This document shows, piece after piece, positions 11,601 through 23,725 of a DNA stretch of 64,000 nt (positions are counted from its first letter, which is position 1; every line of letters starts with the position of its first letter). The position numbers and the translations under genes were made by a program. The notes under the pieces were generated by a model. That model had not been told where the DNA came from and ran no database searches. It worked only from the letters and a program-made list of their open reading frames with translations. The stretch is from NCBI GenBank assembly GCA_032622095.1, contig CP136062.1:139704351-139768350 (forward strand), given 5' to 3'. This DNA comes from Siphonodentalium dalli (lineage: Eukaryota; Mollusca; Scaphopoda; Gadilida; Siphonodentaliidae).

Positions 11601-11958
11601 CATATACATGTAATATTATAATCTACATGATCTCCAATGCCGCCATACATTTGTACATATATATACTTGATACTGATGTTTGTACCTTAGTTGTGTTAAT
11701 CTCCATACGTATCTGTCATCAGAATAAATCATTGTACTGAAGTGACGTAGGTGGGTTATCGCTTTTTGTGACGTGGACACCACGCACCGAGCACGTGCAG
11801 AAGGGCGGCGTGAAGTGACATGGGTGTTCATCATTTTTTACGAAGTGGTCACTTCAATTATTGCTTGATGAACGTCGGAAACATGTGTGTAACCGTGTCG
11901 CGATTTGTATACTGATTCTTACAGAAGCTAATGGTGTGAATGTCGAAGGCGTGTGACC

Positions 11959-12210
11959 AAGCCTTGAAATAGCGTGCCTGTCATTTGCAGAATGAGGTCC
12001 CCAGATGGTGAATTTAGTGATGCTACCCCGCATAGCGGGCTAGCATAACCAAATTCACCCTCTGGGAACCTCATTCTGCTGAGGTGTAAGCAGAATGAGG
12101 TCCCCAGATGGTGAATTTGGTGCTGCTAGCCCGCTATGCGGGGTAGCATCACTAAATTCACCCTCTGGGGACCTCATTCTGCAAATGACAGGCACGCAAT
12201 TTCAAGGCTT
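11959..12210. repeat. Hierarchical palindrome: hairpins within a larger hairpin
   Basis: The whole segment is one inverted repeat with arms of about 120 bases (GCCTTGAAAT...GTGCCTGTCATTTG and its complement). Each arm is itself a hairpin with ends CAGAATGAGGTCCCC and CCTCATTCTG, at about 11988-12065 and 12090-12182. The inner hairpins also share the GCTAGCCCGCTATGCGGGGTAGC palindrome in parts. It could form a four-armed structure. Confidence 0.85.
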
Positions 12211-14165
12211 GCGTGTGATTATTGCCTACTGAACACTACATCTAGCAATGTTAAAGAGGGCCCCGTAGTCACATTTATGAGTTAACCCTTTCTATAATAA
12301 ATACTCATTTCAATAAGTTCAACAAACGACCAACTTATTATCTGAACATTTATCTCCAATAAATAGACTCCCTCTGCATTTGTATTATATGTTGCCTGCT
12401 TACTTTTTCTGGATGAATAATAGACAATTCCAATGTAATCTTTTATGACTGATTGGAAGAATCCATTTAGTATAGAAAGGGTTAATTTCGCTTGTATTGT
12501 CTGACAGTATGATCTCAAATTCAATCTCGCAATAAAGTAAATGGTCTAGCATTATGATGGAGTATATTTTAACTCAGGTGGTTTAATTCAAAAGATGTCT
12601 TATCCTGGCCTGCAATGACCAGCAATGACTGGGAAAAAATGTATCATGTAGACAACCTTTGTCCCATTGAGGTTCATCAATAATCTAAAGATCATTCACT
12701 TCTGATGAAATATGACAGAGATACTGGGATGGGCGTATTTTACGCTCTAAGGGCCATAACTTCAGTCAGAAGAAATTATAGGACAAATGTTTGTTTGTTT
12801 GAACATATTTATTGTTTGAACATATTTATTGTGACCCACAAATACATGGAATAATTTACAAACAGAATATATGGATGATGTTGTGGGTGCACAGGGGATC
12901 GGAGCACAAGTTACGAAACTTAGTGAAGCTCCTCTCCACTGGCGTTCAGCTGCTGATGAATTCAAGTCGATGGTTTTGGTTTTGCTGGAATGAAAGTTTT
13001 GTTGTTATTTGTGTGGGAGACGGTGTCCCATGTGATCGGCTATGTATACATAGGGGAACCGGCTCCCAATCAAACACATGTAGGTTGTAGTTGTGGCTGT
13101 GGCAGTGGCAGTGGGCGGAGTCAATGGAATAATGATTACTGAAATCGGTCTGTGAAAATGATGAATGATTGTACTGTCTCGAATAATCGCCTGTTCAAGG
13201 TGTCGCTAATTTCGGGTATGCCAAAGAGAATATCTTTAATACTGGTGATGACCACTTAAATTAAACATGTTACGTGTGGATATTGTTCGCTTCAAGCTGC
13301 CACATGATCATTCAACCATGACCTACTGAGATTACTGAGATACAGAGATTCAAAGTTGGTAGAAATGCATTGATTGGACGAAACCCATTCCATGTCGATC
13401 TCCCTTCAACCATAGTGGTTAATATGCATCCCAAAATCTTTGAAATCCCACCTATGATGACCGAGAATCCAAGATCGATACCTGTCATATAACATGCCAA
13501 CTTTGTTTGTGGGGATAACAAAGAATGATAACTCCTGTATGGAGAATGAAAACTGTCTTCTGCCGAGAGGCCTCACCGTGGCTAACCTCAATAAGCCATG
13601 CCTTTGATATCTGCGCAGATGAATAGAAAACCAACATTTACATGTAACAAAGAAGGATAACTGTAGAACTGGAAACACGAACAATGTCATTGGGACTTAT
13701 TTTGAATGCAACTCCGATGACAAACTACATACCATACATATATTTCTTTGAGATCTGGCAAAACATGGCTGAAATATTTCTCGGACAGATGCATGGATGG
13801 AAGGACGGGCGTATTCATGTAATCCAGTATACCCATGCACCAATCTTCGATAAATATATATCCCACATAAATATACCTCATCTACAGCATTTTGCATAAC
13901 CATTAAGGTAGACAGAGTGTTTTGAAATAAAGGTAAGTCCAGAGAAAATTAAATGGGTGGTTGGAGTTACATGTCAGAATAAACTGCTGCCAGGCCAGAC
14001 GTCCCCCAACTAAGGATGCTTTATTGGATCGATGTGTTTTATGGAAATTATTTTTTTTATTCTGGCCAATTTCTGAGAACAATCATTGAATCAAACTTTG
14101 CTTTCAATTGTCGATGTTGTTAACACATGACGGGAGCTTTTGTACAGCATTGAATACCATGTGAC
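12211..14165. other. Unassigned sequence, no gene recognised
   Basis: Several open frames of 60-94 codons lie on both strands (for example 13406-13690 minus), but none has a recognisable motif, splice context or repeat partner. No tandem repeat or strong palindrome was noticed. Confidence 0.4.
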
Positions 14166-14167
14166 AG

Positions 14168-14228
14168 TACATTCTCTTTATATATATGTGAGTCTCTTAT
14201 AGGGAGACTCGCATATATAAGAGAATGC
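14168..14228. repeat. Hairpin at the edge of array B
   Basis: CATTCTCTTTATATATATG and CATATATAAGAGAATG, each followed inward by GAGTCTC/GAGACTC, pair around TTATAG. The right arm continues into array B, and its sequence is also found near 6353. Confidence 0.75.
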
Positions 14229-15640
14229 ACTGGCACAGGATTTTCACAAAATTTCAGGAAGCTCCAGTGATGGAAGGTTTAACAATTACCATGGCGAGAC
14301 AGTTATGTCCCTGTTGCTGGTCCTATTTGACCAAATTACCCCATTTGAACAAATCTGAATTACAGTCACACAAGGAACCTCAATACCAAATATAAGCTAA
14401 ATAAGGCTGTTTCTTTAGAAGAATTAAAAACATATGGAGGGAAAGAGTTATGGCCCTGGCTTCACACCTATTTGACCTGGTGACCTCATTTGAAAAAAAT
14501 CTGAATGTGAATCATCTAGGAAACATCCACAACAAATATGAACCCATTCGGTCTTATGGATTTGGAGAAGACAATTGTTGACAAATGGACAGACAGAAGG
14601 ATGCACAGACAGATGGTCGGACTAATTGATTCAAGTATACCCCCCATTCATTTTTCTTTGCAAATTCAGATAACGAGTTCAACTGGTTAACAGAATAATA
14701 CTGGAAGAGCACATGGCATTTTATTTTAATTACCTTGACGACAACACACATATATACCCCAATGCTATGCGGTGGTTTTTTTTTATCCCAGTGTGCCATA
14801 TAAGATCTAAAATATCAATTGATGAAATGAATAGTATGAACTCTAGTTGGCTGCTGGTGTTAGAGGCTGGTAGGAGCTGCTTATTACGAGGCAGGGTGGG
14901 GGTCTGGGTCTGGTGGAGTGGAGGCCGTGGAGGGGTGGGGCAGGTTTGAAGGAAAGGGAAAGTTTTATTGAGTCTCAGTGATTTAACTAAAGAGAAATTT
15001 GTTAAGAACCCTAACTCATTCCATTTTTGACAGGTCGTCTCCATTTAAACAAATCTGGATACCCAAGGACCCTTCACACCAAATTAATTAAAAACAATAT
15101 TTAATTAAAAAAACATTTTTTTTTAGCTGTTGACCTCATTTGAACAAATCTGAATGTTAGTCACCTTGGGAACAACCACACCAAATATGAACCCATGTGG
15201 TCTTATGGTTCTGGAGAAGAAGTTATTTTAAGAATTACTCTGGAGGGAAGAGTTATAGCCCAGGAATCACAACTATTTGACCTGGTGACCTCACCTGAAC
15301 AAATCTGAATGAGAGACACATAGAGAACATTCTCATCAAATATTAACCCATTCGGTCTTATGGTTCCAGAGAAGAAGTCGTTTTAAGAATTACTATGGTT
15401 GGGAAAGATTAATGGCCCTGGCTTTGGAACTATTTGAGCTGGTGACCTCATTTAAAAAAAATTGAGTTTGAGTCACCCGGGGAACGTCCACACCATAAAT
15501 GAGCCCATTCGGTCTTACAGTTCTTGAGAAGATGATTGATGACGGATGGACGGACGGATGGACCGACGACGGACGAGGATGACGAGGAGTGATGATTATA
15601 GTTCCACCAGAGACTTCGTCCCAGATGAACTAAAAAGAGG
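14229..15640 (+). repeat. Degenerate tandem array B, ~155-160 bp unit
   Basis: Units contain AGAGTTATGGCCCTGGCTTC, then CTATTTGACCTGGTGACCTC, then AACCCATTCGGTCTTATGG. They recur near 14292, 14446, 15248 and 15409. The block ends in a GACGGACGGATGGACCGACGA-like microsatellite (15540-15590). Same architecture as array A but unrelated unit sequence. A smaller block occurs at 52460-52770. Unit-like fragments are interrupted at 14620-15050 by GT/GG-rich and other sequence. Confidence 0.75.
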
Positions 15641-16145
15641 TGGATTTATGGGGAGTTGGCTTTTTTAAAGAACAAAGAAGTCAAAATTTCTGGTCACCAA
15701 AAATATTAATCCTTGATGGCTGATTCAAAGTCCAATTGGCCACCTCCCATCAGGAATGTTCGGACCGAACCTAAATTAAAATCGTACCTGTATTTTCATG
15801 TAATTAAACCACATACTAAATTTGGCAGCTTCGGAAAATCATAACATAATAATTTAAGTAAAAAAGGGGAATAAATCAACCAGAAATGAATCCAAGTTCA
15901 AACTTGATCGTTACTCAAGTTCAACAAATTATGTCAAATGCTAATCAAGTTATCATCTGGACAACAAACATTTAGGACAGACAGACGGATGGCTACATGG
16001 ATAAAGGGACATTGCTTATTTATATAGTCCCCCGAATCGTTTTTCGGGTGCCAAAAAGTAGGGTCGCTGGGTAGGCTTAAAAGTCCATTTTGAAATAAAA
16101 AATTATTTTAGGCCCACTTAAAATTTGAACCCCCAGATCACATTA
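15641..16145. other. Unassigned sequence
   Basis: No gene or clear repeat boundary. GACAGACAGACGGATGG near 15976 is a microsatellite scrap of the kind that ends the local arrays. Confidence 0.35.
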
Positions 16146-17878
16146 TATAAAATACTAGGGTATTGCCCGTCACAAAATGACGGGTATATAAATGTTCTTT
16201 GTGACTTTCTAGTGTCCGCGTTCATTAAAGCGACGTCAACACTCCGGTAGGGTGATCAAATAGAAATGGAGAATAATCTTGCTAAACTTGAGTAGTTATA
16301 TTTTACAAATAGTATATCCAAATAGACATGACACACCATCTTCCTTATATATTAATTAAATGTACCGACTCTCGATGGTGAGATCGTTCCGTTAGTTTAT
16401 CGCCGGTATTGTGTCCCGAATCGAGATGTAAATATTTACAATTCAGCGTAGTTTAGACGATGTTTTCTATGTAGTGTTACGGTCGACTTGATTCAGATTT
16501 TCGGTGATGTTAGTAGAATGTTACATTCATCCAGTTGGCATAGCACCGGATGGAGCAACTTTAATCATCATCTATACTATATATTTTGAGAACTCCGTAT
16601 ATATATATATGTATATATGTGTGTACTTCATGGAATCCAAAACGCGTGTACATATTGAGCTCAAATTTCGTATGTAAGTATAAAATCCCACCGACACGGC
16701 CGTGGTCGCGTTTTGGAGAAGCTCAGAGCACCCTTTATCCACTCCCAAATCACCGCAAAGCACGGAGGGGGTTAATCGCGTTGATAGTTAAAGAGCGTAA
16801 ATGTGATTCTTACGTCTGGGTCTGGGCATGTGCGTCATTATACAGACATGAGCGTGCTGTGTGATTCTTACGTACTTATGGCTTCGTAGGAACGCGGATC
16901 GGGTCAGTTTTTCCACCCTAGGTGATCTTCACCTTGAAACGGGTACCCACAAATGATATATATGTGGGTGTCCTTTATAGACTGGAACCGATTGAGCTCA
17001 AACTTGCTACCTACCTACCGGATACCTATAATTTAAAAATATAAACAAAAAATTAAATAAAAAAATTAATATGTCATGTTTCGGACAAACGCCGCCGGTA
17101 GCTCAAATTTCGTATGTAAGTGTAAAATTCCACCGACACCGCCGTGGTCGCGTTTTGGAGAAGCTCAGAGCACCCTTTATCCACTCCCAAATCACCGCAA
17201 AGGCACGGCGTGGGTTAATCAAGTGATTATTTAATGAGCGTTTGTTTTTGACGCATCGCTATAAAGAGCGTCTGTTTGCCATTCAACGTTATTAGCATCT
17301 GCAGAGAGATATACGGAACATAAATTAAATTTAAAAAACATTTGTTTCTGACCAACCCTGCGAGCACGGATGGCGCGCTTTGTTTTTACAGTTCGGTATA
17401 TACCGAAATCATCCCAGATAATCACGAATACAGCATCAGATTTCTCCCCAGATATACCGTTATAAAGCTACTGGAATCTGCCATCTACTATATAATTTGA
17501 GACTTCCGTATATATATATAAAAAAATAAACATGTCATAAAATGTCATGTTTCAGACAAACGCCGCCGGTGGTCATGTTTCGGACAAACGCCGCCGGTGG
17601 CGGGCTAACCTGCTAACGCCCGTGCAGCGCGTGCGCAGACGAGATCTCGGAAACGGGTCGAGCTATCGACTTGAAATTTGCTATGTGAATGTATCTTGCC
17701 CCGGATACGAATTTTATCGGGTCGCCGAGCCCGTGCGACGCAAGCTTCGCGCATGCGCAGACCAGATCTCGGAAACGGGTGGAGCTATCGACTTGAAATT
17801 TGGTTATATTAAAAAAATGTCATGTTTCTGAAACAAAGCCATGAGACGAATGCCGCCAGTGGCGGGCTAACCTGCTAG
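16146..17878 (-). repeat. CTAG-family units, inverted orientation
   Basis: ACTAGGGTATTGCCCGTCA with a small hairpin (CCCGTCA / TGACGGG) opens the block. From about 16566 the sequence is the reverse complement of the unit type at 45140-49688 (AAAACGCGTGTAC, GAGCTCAAATTTCG, CACCGACACGGCCGTGGTCGCG, GGAGAAGCTCAGAGC). It repeats at 17096-17260. The block ends GGCGGGCTAACCTG-CTAG at 17878, directly joined to the next unit. Confidence 0.75.
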
Positions 17879-17968
17879 TCTATTATATATTTTGGAAGAT
17901 ATGTTTGTGTGTGTGTGAGGGTGGGGGTGTGTGTGGATGTGGGTGTGTGAGGGTGGGTGTGTGTGAGG

Positions 17969-18033
<65 letters not shown>

Positions 18034-18796
18034 AGGGTGTGTGTGTGTCTGTGTGATCGCGATGGACTCGAAAACGGCCGAGCCGATTTCGATGAAACTT
18101 CGTATGTGGGGGTATTTTCGGCCGGGGGGTGGCATGGGCCTATTAATTTTCAGATCCGAGGTCAACTTTTCACGTGCCGAGGTCAAATCTGTTTTTACGC
18201 TGTGTTACGGGACTTTCATTTCAGTTCGGTGCTTACAAATCGATTCGAAACAGCGCGAATAATAAAATGCCAGTCATAATAATGACACTGTGAGAATCTT
18301 TCGTGTTTCCTCTTTCCAACGATATATAATGCGTATGTGTCCGTTTTAGTTATCTGCCTCAATTATCAAGAAGAAGTGGTACTATCTTCCATCAGCATAA
18401 AAACAATGCGTAACTTCTATGACGTCGTTAGATGTCATAACGTTAGATCACGTTAACGCTTAACCGGCCGATGCATTTGACTGTTTCAGACGTCTTGGCG
18501 ATATCTCGGGCACCGATGGTAATTTATCTTTACGTAGAAACTTGATAATTAATGAGCGTGTGTATATGAGGCGCGTTTATATACTTGAGTGGAAATCAAA
18601 TCGGGTTAAACTGGCGGATTTTTAATGACGAAATTTTATGCATAGGGTATCTCGGTATCCGCTGGGCCGATTTCCCGGTATCCGCTGGGCCGATTTCCAC
18701 CATTTTTGGGGTGTTGGCGTTTGACCCCACCTGACCTTGACCTTCAAAATGGTAAATTCAAGGTCAAAGCCCGGACGAAGTCGGGTCACCTTCTAG
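17879..18796 (-). repeat. CTAG-family unit with TG-rich microsatellite (U1)
   Basis: Begins TCTATTATATATTTTGGAAG right after the CTAG of the previous unit and ends GGTCACCTTCTAG. A TG-rich tract fills about 17903-18048. From 18055 on it matches the next unit base for base with few changes. The 124-codon open frame across the TG tract is simple sequence, not a gene. Confidence 0.85.
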
Positions 18797-19593
18797 TCTA
18801 TTATATATTTTTGGAAGATCTGTTTGTGTGTGTGTGTGTCTGTGTCTGTATGATCGCGATGAACTCGAAAACGGCCGACCCGATTTCGATGAAACTTCGT
18901 AATTGAGGATACTATCGGTCGGGAAGTGGCATAGGCATATTAATTTTCAGATCCGAGGTCAACTTTTCACGTGCCGAGGTCAAATCTGTTTTTACGCTGT
19001 GTTACGGGACTTTCATTTCAGTTCGGTGCTTACAAATCGATTCGAAACAGCGCGAATAATAAAATGCCAGTCATAATAATGACACTGTGAGAATCTTTCG
19101 TGTTTCCTCTTTCCAACGATATATAATGCGTATGTATCCGTTTTAGTTATCTGCCTCAATTATCAAGAAGAAGTGGTACTATCTTCCATCAGGATAAAAA
19201 CAATGCGTAACTTCTATGACGTCGTTAGAGGTCATAACATTAGATCACGTTAACGCTTAACCGGCCGATGCATTTGACTGTTTCAGACGTCTTGGCGATA
19301 TCTCGGGCACCGATGGTAATTTATCTTTACGTTGAAACTTGATAATTAATGAGCGTGTGTATATGAGGCGCGTTTATATACTTGAGTGGAAATCAAATCG
19401 GGTTAAACTGGCGGATTTTTACGGACGAAATTTTATGCATAGGGTATCTCGGTATCCGCTGGGCCGATTTCCCGGTATCCGTTGGGCCGATTTCCACCAT
19501 TTTTGGGGTGTTGGTGTTTGACCCCACCTGACATTGACCTTCAAAATGGTCAATTCAAGGTCAAAGCTCGGACGAAGTCGGGTCACCTTCTAG
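18797..19593 (-). repeat. CTAG-family unit, tandem duplicate of U1 (U2)
   Basis: The same start and end as U1. Apart from a much shorter TG tract, it is collinear with U1 at an offset of about 796 bases (shared GATCGCGATG, AACGGCCGA, TTCAGATCCGAGGTCAAC). The two form a head-to-tail duplication. Confidence 0.85.
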
Positions 19594-20000
19594 TCTATCA
19601 TATATTTTGGAACTTCTGTCTGTCTGTCTGTGTGTATGTGTGTTATAGACCCGAAAACTGCTCGACGGATCCGACTCGAATTTGGTATGTATGCCTACTT
19701 TGATCCCGGGGGCAATATGGGTGGATCCAATTTCACGCGCGATCGTGTCCTTGGCCTTGACCTCGCTCTTATAGTCATGTTTCTGCACCGACGTTGTATC
19801 ATATATTTTGGAACTTCTGTCTGTCTGTCTGTCTGTGTGTATGTGTGTTATAGACCCGAAAACTGCTCGACGGATCCGACTCGAATTTGGTATGTATGCC
19901 TACTTTGATCCCGGGGGCAATATGGGTGGGTCCAATTTCACGCGATCGTGTCCTTGGCCTTGACCTCGCTCTTATAGTCATGTTTCTGCACCGACGTTGT
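19594..20000 (-). repeat. CTAG-family unit with internal 201-bp duplication
   Basis: TATCATATATTTTGGAACTT occurs at 19596 and 19797, each followed by GTCTGTCTGTCTGTGTG and TATAGACCCGAAAACTGC, giving two near-identical 201-base copies. GTCT microsatellite beside the terminus is typical of this family here. Confidence 0.8.
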
Positions 20001-20862
20001 ATATTCTGCCCAGACGGAGGCGATCACAAAGAAATCCCTAAATAGCGCAGATAGTGGGGTGACTTAGCAACTTCTTTGTGCATTTTTTGTTAAAAGCATG
20101 AAACTTCACACATATTTAGGCTAAGGTGTTGTGATCAAAATAAGAGTTGGACCCCAGCCAGAAAATGACCCAGTTCTTAGTTATGACGTCATCATCTCGT
20201 AGAGAGCGTTTAGTGAACCGATATTCCACTTACTAATTTCAATCTCTTGTGGGCAGACGGATATTAACATATGGGAGGTAATGACTGATGTATTCTATCT
20301 AAGAGATGTCTGTCTTTCATTTAAGACGACTGATGGCCATAAAAATCCAAGATGGCTGCCAAAATGAGGATCAAAATGACTGCCAAAATGGAAAAAAATC
20401 TATGATTTTTTGCGAAATATTGAAAATCTTCTAATTTTTTCTGAGATTGTTTAGCATATTGGAGATATTTTACTTCCTATCATCAGAACAAATAATATAA
20501 GAACAAATTGGAGCCATTTGTAAGAAATAAGAGTTGGAAAGAGCCGTATATTTGGAGATGGAATCAACAGGTATGAAAATTGACATATTTCATTAATAAT
20601 TCTCGATGATGACTTTTGCATCCACTCAGTAATTTCAATCTCTTGTGAATAGGTGAATATAAACACATGATCAGTAATAATTGATACATTCTATCCAGAG
20701 AATATGTATCTTTGATTTAAGATGATTATTGGCCAAAAATAAACAAAATGCCTGCCAAAATGGCTGACATATTGGAGAAAAAAAATTAAGGATTTTTTTT
20801 GCGATTTATAATTTTTTCTCTCTAAATGTTCTCAGTTAATGAAGCATATTGTCACTTTCTGA

Positions 20863-22113
20863 TCAGTAGTCAACAGTTAGACTTGCACAGTGGACAGCAC
20901 TGGAGTCCAGTCGGCAAACAAGAACATAACTTCTTTTTGCAGACTTTGGTGCAGCCGCATCTGATAAGCTCACAGAGAACAAGGTTAACAGTGGAAGTTC
21001 TCCAGAAAAGGGCATCCATCTGCTATCTAAATATCCACATAAGTCGGGCGAAGGTAGTTCCACGTATTTAGAGAACACCTGAGATAAACAACTTGCATAT
21101 CGTGAAGTACGTCTCGTATGTAGGACAAGTGAATCCCTTGTCGGTGGAATCCGATCCACAGGACGACTATGTTTGCAGAATAGTTCCCTCCTGGCCCCGT
21201 TGACAGTAAGTTGGTCGCTCATTCTGTGATACATCAATACAACGAAACGCTCCCAAGTCGGCATGCATATCTCAATATCTCCATTTACATCATTTGTCAA
21301 CTGGGTGAATGTCAGAAATTTCCAGGAAATTTGACCAGGTTGTAAATGCCTTCTTCTTTCCAATAGTAGAAAAGAATGACATAAAGTCACTTCCCGTGAA
21401 CGAATGGACATCAGTATGGCTATCGAACGCACATATCCCAAGGTGCAGGCTATGTTGTTAATATCAATAAATTTAAAATCATTTCCGGTCCCGAATGCAA
21501 TGGTTATTTTCATATCTATAACTGTTGTTACAGCATAGATAGCGATCACGATGATGTCGGTGTCAACTGTTCTGAGTAAACTAGAGCAAAGTCCATCAGC
21601 CAAACTATCATATGCATGGAGAAAGATGTGTGTATCTGCTTCTTCGTGGCTGGTCTTTTTCAGCTTTGTGGAATCCTTTTGTGGATAGAAAGGGACGGAC
21701 TCGTTGCAAGTGACAATGATTTATGTGTTTTCTGGTCGTAGTGTATTATGCAATGTGGTAGCTATGACCGAAGATAGGTCACGTTTGTTGTTAGTCGCCA
21801 CACAGGACGGATGACCATGCACGTTTTGCCTGTGGGAGCTATGCTCTCTCCTCTTACCTGTCGTTCTATTCCCGCCCCGCGACCAGACATTGTACACTGC
21901 TTCAGCGAATCCGGGAGATAGATATAAAAAATATATATCGATCCTTTCAGCACCCTTGGCAAAGTTTTGTACATATGGAATAAATTTCTCCTTGACATAG
22001 CAGGCAAAAGTCATTCGAGGAGAAGGCTTCAATATGTTAACCAGCACTGTCCCATCAAAGAGTACTTTGGTTATATCAGGTGGTTTTAAACATCGGGATT
22101 CTTTATCTAAAAG
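20863..22113 (-). pseudogene. Uncharacterised HEEADT/DTD protein, left copy, C-terminal part (broken)
   Basis: Read on the minus strand, one frame gives GTVLVNILKPSPRMTF and EKFIPYVQNFAKGAERIDI. After two local frame changes it gives IYLPDSLK, then HEEADT (21631-21648), RTVDTD (21555-21572), IAFGTGNDFKFI, GKKKAFTTWSNF (another frame, about 21325-21362) and WERFVVLMYHRMSD. From memory this order matches a large uncharacterised protein family of invertebrates and fish, often multicopy. The EAD plus DTD spacing resembles PIN/FEN1-like nucleases, so a nuclease fold is my inference. Lesions: an in-frame TAA at 21721-21723, at least three frameshifts, and loss of the segment expected before GKKKAF. 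Confidence 0.7.
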
Positions 22114-23014
22114 CAAGGGCGGATCCACTGGGGGCGTACAAAAAAGTCACGAGTCCTTCAAAACATCGGTTTCCATGTGTCGTTATCGTCATTAGTCAAT
22201 TGATTGACTGAACATATATTTACATTGTATTCATAACCCAAACATTTACACAACAGATATTAATCTACATACAATATTTTAATTAACATTATGTATCCAA
22301 CCAGAATGTAGACGAATAGGGGATTGGAATACTAGTTAATCAGTTCGGTGTCAGGTATTTTTTGGTGAAAACTGTTTATACTAATAAAACGAGTACGTGA
22401 TTGGAGTGTGATCGGACCACCCGTTTGGCTTTTATTGATAACTTATTTTGCTGTAGTATGGTCAATGGAGGAATTAAGTGGATGGATAGACGCATTGTAT
22501 TACCAGCCGAAACACCTCTATACTAGTACTGTCCAGAAGCCATGATTTTCCGATTATTCATTCTGAATTACAAAATATTCTCCAATGCACCAGCCCAAAC
22601 CATAGGCGGGACCCGGTGATTCCGGGGGCTTATTCCATGGGCATGTCCGGCGCGCCAACATCATCATGTTGCCCAGATAATTCACATTTGCACAGACTTT
22701 GAGAAGATAAGTTCACTGTTCAAAGAAGCTTTGATCTTCCATCACTAACCCTCCATAGTATACCGTAATTGCACTGAATGTTATTGTTCCATATAAGCCT
22801 AATATAAAGCAATATAAACTGGGTCCAGAACACAGGAAAACGCGTCATTTTGAATGTAGTATACGCAAAATTCCGCCACCTAAAAGCGAGGGGGTTTAAC
22901 CCCCTCTCGTGTTCTCCCACAATCGCCGCTTCGCGGCTCGGATGATGCTACGCATCATATATCCATTAATACATAGCGACCCCCCCTTTTCAAATTTCCT
23001 GAATCCGCCACTGA
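22114..23014. mobile_element. Inserted TIR element with CAGTGGCGGATTCAG-type ends
   Basis: The left end CAAGGGCGGATCCA (22114) and right end TGAATCCGCCACTG (to 23014) are inverted relatives, flanked on both sides by AAAAG (22109-22113 and 23015-23019). The 901-base interior has a hairpin-like GGTTTAACCCCC/GAGGGGGTT region near the right and no transposase. The ends resemble those of many hAT elements, but a 5-base duplication is short for hAT, so the superfamily is open. It separates two parts of the left gene copy. Confidence 0.65.
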
Positions 23015-23316
23015 AAAGTCCAGCCACTTCCACGTAAACAGTCTCTGAGTGCGTCTTGTGTAGCCATTTCAATGTGAATTCCACCCATCATCCCAACCAT
23101 TTTGTCTTCACCGAATTGGTAAATGTCGTCCCATTGGATTTTCTTCGCTAGAGTATATAGTGGTTGGTTGAATGTCAACACAGGTATCTGACTGGGGGTC
23201 AAATGTTTTGTGTTTCGCTGAGTTATCACCATAGTATGCCACATCATTGCTGTCGTTTTGGAATCATTCTTGAGAAAATTGTAAAGAATAAGTTCATGAT
23301 CTTTAGTATGAGTCAA
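23015..23316 (-). pseudogene. Uncharacterised HEEADT/DTD protein, left copy, N-terminal part
   Basis: The minus-strand frame reads IPVLTFNQPLYTLAKKIQW, GEDKMVGMMGGIHIEMA and LRDCLRGSGWTF. This is the region that precedes the HEEADT part in the family as I recall it. The frame enters the inserted element at 23014. The middle of the protein, present on the plus strand at 23820-23935, is missing on this side. It belongs with 20863-22113 as one broken gene. Confidence 0.6.
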
Positions 23317-23725
23317 AACAAAGTCAAGACGAAGGGAAATCGGTTGATGAATTTAAAGAATAATTGTGAACCAGCCCTGGGAATTAAGGAAAATTTACCA
23401 AGGCAAATATTGCAATCTCAAATCAATATGATTCAGTAATAGCCTGAAATGCTTAGTTATTTAGGGGGGGGGGGACATTATTTCCAGGCCACTACTCAAC
23501 ATATATATACAATTCCACAAACATATCCAAAACAAATGTCCTTATATCGGGTAACTAGTATATGGCCCAGTGCCATGGAAACAATTGTAGGACAATATAT
23601 GTAGAGAGTGATTTAAGGAAGTCATTTTGGCTAAAGAGGTTCTATTTCAGATAGACACAAATCAATTTTAGTAACCCAATGAACTTGTTTTACCTAGGAA
23701 ATATAATTGCCTGGGCAAACCGATT
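23317..23725. other. Spacer between the two divergent gene copies
   Basis: A run of ten G near 23464 and AT-rich sequence, with no coding match noticed. If the pair were ever transcribed divergently the promoters would lie here. Confidence 0.4.

Noticed and set aside
13406-13690. 94-codon minus-strand frame
   Set aside because: No motif, splice context or repeat partner.
17905-18279. 124-codon open frame, and its 103-codon minus-strand partner
   Set aside because: Both run through a TG/CA microsatellite; composition is Val/Cys or Thr/His repeats without domain content.
23164-23439. 91-codon plus-strand frame
   Set aside because: Lies opposite the recognised minus-strand gene remnant and is its shadow.
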